Shown here one piece after another: positions 6,989 to 11,858 of a DNA stretch of 11,858 bases (within the stretch, counting starts at the first letter, position 1; every line of letters starts with the position of its first letter). Under the pieces are notes generated by a model, which was not told where the DNA came from, did not search any database, and worked only from the letters and a program-made list of their open reading frames with translations. The stretch lies in NCBI GenBank assembly GCA_021796015.1, contig JAJYOT010000053.1:1-11858 (forward strand), given 5' to 3'. A program made the translations under genes and the position numbers. The DNA is from a bacterium. Lineage in GTDB: Bacteria > Elusimicrobiota > Elusimicrobia > UBA1565 > UBA9628.

Positions 6989-7789
6989 CTACAAAGTTTT
7001 AGCCGTATCCGGCTTGACAAAAATTTTTCCGCTGGAAAAAGAACGCATATCAACGAAGAAATTGCCTTTAACATAGGTCTTAGCGTCCGCCATAACGGCG
7101 TTGAGCCTCTTAAGCTTATCCTCCGTCCACTTAAGATCTCCCCAATCAACTCGGGTTCCGTCATTTAAAGTCAAGAGCCATCCATTGACCAAAGACTGAT
7201 AGCGCAGACTTTCAATCGGAGACGAAAGCGGCAAAGACGAAATCTTTTTAAGAAAAGCGGCTATCTGAGCCAAGGCCTTAGGATCCATTTTCGCGTCTAA
7301 AATTTTGGGAACAGGATTTTGATACAACTCCTGCGGGGCTTTAAAAAGTTTCCCCTGTTTATCCAGAAAGCTTGAATTGCCATCCTTCATAACGACGGCG
7401 ATCGCTTGGCGTAAAACAACATGATAAATTAAGCTTTGAGAAAAAAAATCTCGCCGGAGATGAACCGATTCCAAAAAGGGAAAATGCGCCAAGATATCCG
7501 AGCTTTTATTTTTCCAAGAATGGACGCTTTGGGATTTAAGAAAAGAAAGAATTTCAGGTTTTAAAGATTCAGGCGCGCCCTCAACCGCCACTGTTTTGGG
7601 GGCGGGAATTGACCCGGAAATCGAGTTTTCGATCAAGAAAGCGGATTTTTTTAAGCGCGACCAACTTAAAACCAGAGAAGTCCCCAGGACAAACATCGCA
7701 AGCACGAACAGAATCTTGCGCTTTCGCGCCTTCCGCTCTTGCGGCCTTAAAGCCACCTTGAGATTTCTATGCGAAACAGAGCCTTTCAT
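6989..7789 (-). CDS. ftsQ: Cell division protein FtsQ/DivIB
   Basis: This 266-residue bitopic membrane protein has a basic cytoplasmic N-terminus (about 1-25, many Arg/Lys), one transmembrane helix (about 26-44, ILFVLAMFVLGTSLVLSW) and a periplasmic region. The periplasmic part begins with a POTRA-like segment (about 65-130, including FPFLESVHLRRDF and FLDKQGKLF, the latter resembling the 'D-x-x-G' turn common in FtsQ). Sequence identity across this family is low, so the call rests on topology, the POTRA-like motifs and the strictly conserved place between murB and ftsA. FtsQ bridges the cytoplasmic ring and the septal synthase through FtsB/FtsL. Its ATG overlaps the murB TGA by four bases (ATGA), indicating translational coupling. 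Confidence 0.91.
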   Translation of the reverse strand: MKGSVSHRNLKVALRPQERKARKRKILFVLAMFVLGTSLVLSWSRLKKSAFLIENSISGSIPAPKTVAVEGAPESLKPEILSFLKSQSVHSWKNKSSDILAHFPFLESVHLRRDFFSQSLIYHVVLRQAIAVVMKDGNSSFLDKQGKLFKAPQELYQNPVPKILDAKMDPKALAQIAAFLKKISSLPLSSPIESLRYQSLVNGWLLTLNDGTRVDWGDLKWTEDKLKRLNAVMADAKTYVKGNFFVDMRSFSSGKIFVKPDTAKTL

Positions 7790-8694
7790 AACGAGCGCCC
7801 AACGACCTTGATTTCAAGCTCAAGACTCACCCCCGCCTCCGCCTTGATTTTTTGCTGTATTTTTTCGATCAGATCCAGCACATCCGAGGCCTTGGCGTTG
7901 TTAAAATTTTCAATAAAATTGGCATGGACAGGGGAGACGCGTGCGCCGCCCGAGGATATTCCCTTAAGCCCGGCTTTTTCAATTAACTCCGCGGCAAAAA
8001 AACCATTGGGGTTTTTAAAAATAGAACCAATATTAAAGGTATGCACGGGCTGAGTTTTTAAGCGTTTTTCTTGATGAACCGCAACGCGCTTCATTATATC
8101 AACTTTCTCGCCTTCTCTCAATCGCAAAAGAGCCGATAAAACCACGCGTCCCGAAAGCCCGCTTGAGCGGTAAGAGAAATTGACTCGGGATGAATCAATG
8201 AACTCCGATTTAAAAGAGCGCGGATCGAAAATCTCGATATCCTGAATTAAAGCGCCAATTTCAAGATCGCGCGTTCCGGCATTCATCATCACGGCTCCGC
8301 CCAAGGTGCCGGGAATGCCAACCAATGGCTCCGCTCCCCCTAAACCGTGATTGGCCGCGACGGAAATAAACTGGGGAATTCGCACGCCGGCCCCAACGCG
8401 GACAAGGCCTTTTTCCAAGAAATCGATCTTTTCAAAGTCGCCTTTGAGAACAGCCACCACCCCCGCGATTCCACCATCCAGGATCAGCAAATTAGAGCCC
8501 CAACCCATGAAAAAAACGGGAATATCCACCTGCCGGCTAAAGCGCATTAAGGTTTCCAGCTCAAGGCGATTATTGATTTCAAGGTAAGCCTCAGAGGGCC
8601 CGCCAATCTTAAAAGTCGTGTAGCGCGCCAATGGTTCCCCGAAGCGCGCTTGAGGGAAAATCTTTTTCAGAGCTTCTTTCCAATCCGCTTGCAT
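7786..8694 (-). CDS. murB: UDP-N-acetylenolpyruvoylglucosamine reductase
   Basis: This FAD-dependent cytoplasmic enzyme reduces UDP-GlcNAc-enolpyruvate to UDP-MurNAc with NADPH, the second committed step of peptidoglycan synthesis. From the ATG at 8694 it has 302 residues. Motifs are TTFKIGGPS (26-34), the FAD loop GWGSNLL (64-70), GIPGTLGGAVMMNAG (126-140), YRSSGL with Arg176, the catalytic-serine motif NIGSIFKNPNG (Ser224), and LELEIKVVG with the catalytic Glu294. The size suggests the shorter, B. subtilis-like type II enzyme. An in-frame TTG at 8712 has AGAGG 5 nt upstream and is an alternative start adding LLSLYL. I prefer the ATG because those residues are atypical and the candidate promoter would start transcription only about 10 nt before the TTG. 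It is the first gene of the minus-strand train. No murC or ddl lies next to it. Confidence 0.95.
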   Translation of the reverse strand: MQADWKEALKKIFPQARFGEPLARYTTFKIGGPSEAYLEINNRLELETLMRFSRQVDIPVFFMGWGSNLLILDGGIAGVVAVLKGDFEKIDFLEKGLVRVGAGVRIPQFISVAANHGLGGAEPLVGIPGTLGGAVMMNAGTRDLEIGALIQDIEIFDPRSFKSEFIDSSRVNFSYRSSGLSGRVVLSALLRLREGEKVDIMKRVAVHQEKRLKTQPVHTFNIGSIFKNPNGFFAAELIEKAGLKGISSGGARVSPVHANFIENFNNAKASDVLDLIEKIQQKIKAEAGVSLELEIKVVGRSL

Positions 8695-8726
8695 TAAATA
8701 CAAGCTTAACAAATGGGCCTCTTGTA

Positions 8727-8756
8727 ATTCTATAGACGGAAATCAAAAAAAGGCAA
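8727..8756 (-). promoter_or_regulatory. Candidate promoter for the murB-ftsQAZ gene train
   Basis: Read on the minus strand, TTGCCT (8756-8751) is followed after 16 nt by TATAGA, or after 18 nt by the overlapping TAGAAT. This resembles a sigma-70 -35/-10 pair. Transcription would begin near 8720, a few nt before the alternative TTG and about 28 nt before the murB ATG. It is the only reasonable promoter I see upstream of this train in the 170-nt divergent gap. Confidence 0.4.
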
Positions 8757-8802
8757 CGTCCCAATCACTACTCAGCTTATCCAGACAATTAAATAGACTG
8801 CT

Positions 8803-8816
8803 TAATATGTATATTA
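8803..8816. promoter_or_regulatory. AT-rich dyad, possible operator in the divergent gap
   Basis: TAATAT-GT-ATATTA is a perfect 6-bp inverted repeat with a 2-nt spacer. It lies between murB (minus) and the propeller gene (plus), so it could bind a dimeric regulator. AT-rich dyads also arise by chance. The rest of the 8713-8882 gap shows nothing else I can name, and I see no convincing -35/-10 pair for the plus-strand gene. Confidence 0.25.
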
Positions 8817-8871
8817 GGAGAAAGGGCGAATCCTTTTTGAGATTTATTAATCTAAAGGATAGAAGGGCCTT

Positions 8872-8876
8872 GGAGG
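8872..8876 (+). promoter_or_regulatory. Ribosome binding site of the propeller gene
   Basis: GGAGG lies 6 nt before the ATG at 8883, which makes this start much stronger than the upstream out-of-frame ATG at 8807. Confidence 0.65.
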
Positions 8877-8882
8877 CGCAAC

Positions 8883-10412
8883 ATGAATCAGAAAAAAAAT
8901 TCGGGCTTTTATTTGAGGGGGGCTCTATTCTCAGTTTCCCTTTTTGTTTTTCCGCGCATTTTGACGGCCGCGACCTGGATGGTTCCCGTCGCGCCTCAGG
9001 GGCCTTTTGACCGGGTTTACTATCCGCAAAATGCGCCGGTGGGTTCCGACTTAAGTGTCGGGCCGCTTGAATGGACGCAAATGAATCTCGGGGCCGATCA
9101 CAATGCGGACGTTCCTCTATTAGGGCAAATGCCGCCGTGGTCTAAAAATGGAGTTTCTTGGAGATTTGCGGAAGCTCGGGCTTGGCCTTTGGAAAACAAA
9201 GATCCATTCGGAACCCATATCTACGGCGAAGTTGAGGCGGGCGCGGTTCAAACTCAGTTTTACGGAAACGCTCTTGGAGTTTCCGTTGTTGATGGAATCC
9301 TCTATGCCGAAAGCGATGATATGTTTGCCTACGCCTTAAACATGAAAACGGGGCAGTTGATCTGGCGCACGAGTCCGGTGGGAAATCATTTAATGGGAAA
9401 TCCCATTGTTAAAGGCCGTTTTGTTTATTTGTCGGCGGGTGGAGTGGGATTTAATTTCGCAAACGTCGTCAAATACGCAAAAACCCCTTACAAAGCCGTT
9501 CGAGGAATGGATTTTAGTTATAACGGAATCTATGCTTTGGATCGCTTGACCGGCCGTCTTATTTGGCGACATTCAAGCGTGGGCGAAGCCATGCCAACTC
9601 CCGCCGTCCATGGAGATGTTCTTTATTTCGCGACCGGAAGCGGCTCTGTCCATGCCGTTAACCGCCACACCGGCCAAACAATATGGACGACTCACTTAAC
9701 GGGAAGCGACAATATGTCGAGTCCCGCCTACTATCAAGGCAAACTTTATCTTGCTCTCGCCATTAAACCGCGCCTTTATTGTCTTGACGCCAAGACCGGA
9801 AAGGTTTTATGGAAAAACACGCTTCCCGGCGCGGCCAATACCGGAATGGGAGACGTCTCTCCGGCTGTTTCAAACGGCGTCGTCATTATGGACGCAGTCA
9901 CTCATCCCAAAATCGTAAGAGGTAAAACGACGCTAGATCCAGTGATTCGGGCTTTTGATTCTGATTCCGGCGCGCCGCTTTGGACCGCGTCCATGGGACG
10001 AGGCCCCAAACCTCCGGCTTTTAAAGGCGGGGTTCCCATGATTTATGGAGGAGTGGTTTATGTCGGTTCGCCAGTCAACGGAGCTTATCAGGCGCGCGAT
10101 TTAAAAACCGGAAAACTGTTGTGGAAATGGAATAAAATTTCTTCGGCCAGAAGCGCGCCTACCATGGATGACAACATCCTTTATATCGCCGGCGCGGAAA
10201 GCGTTTATGCGCTCAATCCGCGAACTGGGAAAGAAATAGGACACATCAAGATCGGCGGAAGAATGGGAATTGTGAGCCCGACAATCGTTGGGGGGACAAT
10301 TTATTTGTCCAATACCTGGGATTGGATTGTCGCGACTCCAAAACAAGATGTTTTAACCTCCAATCAAGAGAAACAGAAACAAACGCAGCCAGCCCAACAG
10401 AAAAACAATTAG
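8883..10412 (+). CDS. Exported PQQ-type (PQQ-like repeat) beta-propeller protein, function unknown
   Basis: This 509-residue protein begins with a Sec-type signal peptide: basic MNQKK, a hydrophobic stretch at about 10-24, and likely cleavage near LTAA|T at 30. A region of about 100 residues without obvious repeats follows. After that come seven copies of the PQQ/BamB-type blade motif, roughly A-x-[ND]-x-x-[TS]-G-x-x-[LI]-W, near residues 150, 218, 258, 300, 357, 403 and 443. Examples are ALNMKTGQLIWR, CLDAKTGKVLWK and ARDLKTGKLLWK. The C-terminus is a Gln/Lys/Asn-rich tail. Such propellers are either quinoprotein dehydrogenases or non-catalytic scaffolds such as BamB. I see only one cysteine in the propeller (near residue 300), so the adjacent-cysteine disulfide of methanol/ethanol dehydrogenases is absent, and there is no haem CxxCH motif. 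A scaffold or binding role is as likely as an enzyme. Lack of a lipobox argues against a BamB lipoprotein. Confidence 0.82.
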   Translation: MNQKKNSGFYLRGALFSVSLFVFPRILTAATWMVPVAPQGPFDRVYYPQNAPVGSDLSVGPLEWTQMNLGADHNADVPLLGQMPPWSKNGVSWRFAEARAWPLENKDPFGTHIYGEVEAGAVQTQFYGNALGVSVVDGILYAESDDMFAYALNMKTGQLIWRTSPVGNHLMGNPIVKGRFVYLSAGGVGFNFANVVKYAKTPYKAVRGMDFSYNGIYALDRLTGRLIWRHSSVGEAMPTPAVHGDVLYFATGSGSVHAVNRHTGQTIWTTHLTGSDNMSSPAYYQGKLYLALAIKPRLYCLDAKTGKVLWKNTLPGAANTGMGDVSPAVSNGVVIMDAVTHPKIVRGKTTLDPVIRAFDSDSGAPLWTASMGRGPKPPAFKGGVPMIYGGVVYVGSPVNGAYQARDLKTGKLLWKWNKISSARSAPTMDDNILYIAGAESVYALNPRTGKEIGHIKIGGRMGIVSPTIVGGTIYLSNTWDWIVATPKQDVLTSNQEKQKQTQPAQQKNN

Positions 10413-10424
10413 AAGGAAATCGCC

Positions 10425-11270
10425 CTAGTGGATTTGAAAGCGATGGGAATAAGTAAAGGAATAGACATTATTCTTTTCCCCACTCCCCACTTCTGTTGCC
10501 CAGGCGGGGATATAGGTGAGAGTAAAATTAAGGGGACGATAGACCACAGAAATTCCGCCGCCGGCGGCGGTGTTGTCAGCGGAACTGGGCAGTAAAGCGC
10601 TTCCCGAGCTTGTCGCTTGACTTGTTTGAGCCGTGGGCGTTCCGCTGACGATATAACCAAAAAGAATCCATCTTAAAAATCCGGTGTTAAACTGCGGGGC
10701 AATTCCGGCGTCATATGAAAATCCCTGGGCATTATAAATATTTCCAATCCCGGAATCATTTTCCATGAGATTGCGATATCCCATTCCCACCAGAATCGGC
10801 AGTCTAAAATTATTTCCCGAAAACGGATCAAAAACGATGTCGGCATTGGCGAGAGAACCGTTCGAAGTGGCCTTATCACCGCTAAAGTCCGTGCCTGATA
10901 AATGCCCGTATCCCGCCATGACGCCGATGCCCCAGTGATCGGTAAGGCTGTAAATTGCGGAAGTTCCAATTCCTTCGCCATTCATCTTCCAGGTTGAATT
11001 AGGCGTTGCTGGACAGGAACCCGAACAACTTTCAGAAAGAGCATATTGATCATAGCCTGGGGAAACGGAAACATCCAACGCCCCGGAAGAAAGCGGCTTG
11101 GTGGGAAGAGAAGAAGCCATCAGGTATCCCATCATTTCCTTAATATCCGAAGCGGCGACCGGCGATTGAAAACAAAAAACAATCGCGGCACACAAAATAA
11201 TTTTCTCAAACAAGTTCAGATGCCAGCGACAAGAGTTCTGTTCCCCGAGATTTTTCAAGGTATACTCCAT
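10425..11270 (-). CDS. Predicted outer-membrane beta-barrel protein, unrecognised
   Basis: From the ATG at 11270 this is a 281-residue protein with a long n-region (about 20 residues), a hydrophobic core at about 23-34 (IILCAAIVFCF) and likely signal cleavage after SPVAA (40). The mature part is rich in Gly, Ser, Thr, Asn and aromatic residues, with alternating strands such as HWGIGVMAGYGHL, FRLPILVGMGYR and GGGISVVYRPLNFTLTYIPAW. It ends in YSFTYSHRFQIH. This is the look of a small porin or OmpA-like barrel, though the last residue is His rather than the usual Phe. Cys82 and Cys86 (SCSGSC) could form a small disulfide loop outside the cell. A GTG at 11327 in the same frame is rejected as start because the likely promoter lies downstream of it. 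The gene converges on the propeller gene with only 12 nt between stops. I do not recognise the family. Confidence 0.68.
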   Translation of the reverse strand: MEYTLKNLGEQNSCRWHLNLFEKIILCAAIVFCFQSPVAASDIKEMMGYLMASSLPTKPLSSGALDVSVSPGYDQYALSESCSGSCPATPNSTWKMNGEGIGTSAIYSLTDHWGIGVMAGYGHLSGTDFSGDKATSNGSLANADIVFDPFSGNNFRLPILVGMGYRNLMENDSGIGNIYNAQGFSYDAGIAPQFNTGFLRWILFGYIVSGTPTAQTSQATSSGSALLPSSADNTAAGGGISVVYRPLNFTLTYIPAWATEVGSGEKNNVYSFTYSHRFQIH

Positions 11271-11278
11271 TGACAAAT

Positions 11279-11307
11279 AATATAGAAGAATCCTCTCCCC
11301 CTTGCAA
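11279..11307 (-). promoter_or_regulatory. Promoter of the barrel gene, probably leaderless
   Basis: On the minus strand TTGCAA (11307-11302) and TATATT (11284-11279) are separated by exactly 17 nt, a good sigma-70-type pair. The expected start point is near 11272, about 2 nt before the ATG at 11270. No Shine-Dalgarno precedes that ATG, which agrees with a leaderless transcript. Confidence 0.55.
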
Positions 11308-11346
11308 GAGAGCTCCAACGCATCCACAAAGCCCCCGAAAAAAATA

Positions 11347-11358
11347 GGTCCTTTGACC
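11347..11358. repeat. Palindrome A (GGTC-CTTT-GACC)
   Basis: Four-base arms with a 4-nt centre, in the divergent gap between the barrel gene and the plus-strand secreted-protein gene. It resembles palindrome B in arms and T-rich centre, and their centres are 24 nt apart, so the two look like paired operator half-units or copies of one element. Confidence 0.4.
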
Positions 11359-11369
11359 CAAAGCCATCT

Positions 11370-11383
11370 GGGCCTTTTGGCCC
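11370..11383. repeat. Palindrome B (GGGCC-TTTT-GGCCC)
   Basis: A perfect 5-base inverted repeat with a TTTT centre. It is too short and has no adjacent T-run of the right kind for a confident terminator (the next bases are TGTTGG). Its centre is about 43 nt upstream of the ATG at 11420, which suits an operator or activator site. Confidence 0.45.
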
Positions 11384-11385
11384 TG

Positions 11386-11412
11386 TTGGACTTTTAAAAA
11401 TTATCTTACACT
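11386..11412 (+). promoter_or_regulatory. Weak candidate promoter for the secreted-protein gene at 11420
   Basis: TTGGAC (11386-11391) and TACACT (11407-11412) are 15 nt apart, shorter than ideal. If TACACT is the -10, transcription would start at about 11419, again almost at the ATG, and there is no Shine-Dalgarno before that ATG. The pairing is tentative. Confidence 0.3.
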
Positions 11413-11419
11413 CAAACAG

Positions 11420-11858
11420 ATGAGAAAAATAATCGCTCTGCTTATCACCGCCACTCTCTGCGCGCCTGGTCCTCTTTTCGCTGAAAGTTTAGAAACTTCT
11501 TTTCAAGCGGAAACTCCCGCCCAAGTTCTTAGCCTTACGCAATCTCCTCTTAATATAGAATCCGCGAGTACAATTCCCGCCGATAATTTAAGCCCGGTCG
11601 GTTTTGAAAACGGAGAATCTCTCTCAGAAACGCCTCTTCAACGAATGCATTCTCCCAAAACGCTCAATCGGGTGAGAATTCTTGAACTTAAGCCCGAGAC
11701 GCCCGCGCTAAAAGAAAAAGCGAGTCCGGTTCAAAAAATAAAAGGGCGCATCTCTAAAACCATCCAATACGCGAAAAAATCAATCAAGGTTAATCGCCAA
11801 AACCTCGCGGGAAATCTCTCTCAATTTTTCGATCGCTCGGCGCATTTTTCAAACTACA
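11420..11858 (+). CDS. Secreted protein of unknown function, N-terminal part (cut by window edge)
   Basis: The frame is open from the ATG at 11420 to the right edge (146 codons) with no stop. It starts with a clear Sec signal peptide: MRK, a hydrophobic core IIALLITATLCA, and likely cleavage after GPLFA at residue 21. The next 100 or so residues are rich in Ser, Thr, Pro, Glu and Leu with little predicted structure. A strongly basic stretch follows (KIKGRISKTIQYAKKSIKVN, about 107-126). It looks like an extended linker or propeptide before a domain that lies outside the window. I do not recognise a family. No Shine-Dalgarno precedes the start. Confidence 0.6.
   Translation, partial: MRKIIALLITATLCAPGPLFAESLETSFQAETPAQVLSLTQSPLNIESASTIPADNLSPVGFENGESLSETPLQRMHSPKTLNRVRILELKPETPALKEKASPVQKIKGRISKTIQYAKKSIKVNRQNLAGNLSQFFDRSAHFSNY

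Noticed and set aside
8807..9010. Plus-strand open frame beginning MYIRRKG upstream of the propeller gene
   Set aside because: It lacks a well-placed ribosome binding site, lies mostly inside the propeller gene in another frame, and its sequence shows no domain or signal peptide.
10419..10444. Possible stem ATCGC / GCGAT across the convergent stops as a bidirectional terminator
   Set aside because: A 5-bp stem with a 16-nt loop and no following T-run on either strand is too weak to call a terminator.
11271..11327. GTG start at 11327 for the barrel gene
   Set aside because: The best promoter pair (11307-11279) lies inside this extension, and the extra residues would move the signal peptide far from the N-terminus.
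11370..11395. Palindrome B read as a rho-independent terminator
   Set aside because: The stem is only 5 bp and is not followed directly by a T-run. The nearest upstream plus-strand gene ends about 950 nt away, so a terminator here makes little sense.

Overview
The window looks like chromosomal DNA of a Gram-negative bacterium of medium GC content. The supports are a PilT-type pilus motor, an FtsQ/FtsA/FtsZ/MurB division set and a predicted outer-membrane barrel with a signal peptide. The gene order and protein style remind me of Elusimicrobiota or a related uncultured phylum. That placement is an impression only, because no rRNA gene is present. I see no tRNA, rRNA, CRISPR, insertion sequence or phage gene.

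Positions 1-8760 (minus strand, read right to left) hold one long, tightly packed gene train: murB > ftsQ > ftsA > ftsZ > pilT > deoxynucleoside kinase > pgeF > hisC > cmk > rpsA (cut by the left edge). Neighbours overlap (ATGA overlaps at murB/ftsQ and hisC/cmk, longer overlaps at dNK/pgeF and pgeF/hisC) or lie within 8 nt of each other. The only sizeable gap is 49 nt before rpsA. A promoter-like sequence lies just upstream of murB. The train joins two ancient neighbourhoods. One is the murB-ftsQAZ cell-wall and division cluster, with pgeF downstream of ftsZ as in many bacteria. The other is the hisC-cmk-rpsA end of the aromatic amino-acid 'supraoperon'. pilT and a deoxynucleoside kinase sit between them.

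Positions 8713-8882 are a divergent intergenic region with an AT-rich dyad. Positions 8883-10412 (plus) encode an exported PQQ-type beta-propeller protein of unknown role. Positions 10425-11270 (minus, convergent) encode an exported, probably barrel-forming outer-membrane protein that I do not recognise.

Positions 11271-11419 are a second divergent regulatory region. It holds a good -35/-10 pair whose expected start point is about 2 nt from the barrel gene's ATG, suggesting a leaderless mRNA. It also holds two closely related GC-rich palindromes 24 nt apart. Positions 11420-11858 (plus) hold the start of a further secreted protein, cut by the right edge.

The division and nucleotide genes look like standard housekeeping genes. 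The less explained parts are the inclusion of pilT and dNK in the division train, PilT's degenerate AIRNLIRE motif, and the regulatory architecture and unknown envelope proteins at the right end. I did not find a clearly novel multi-gene system.
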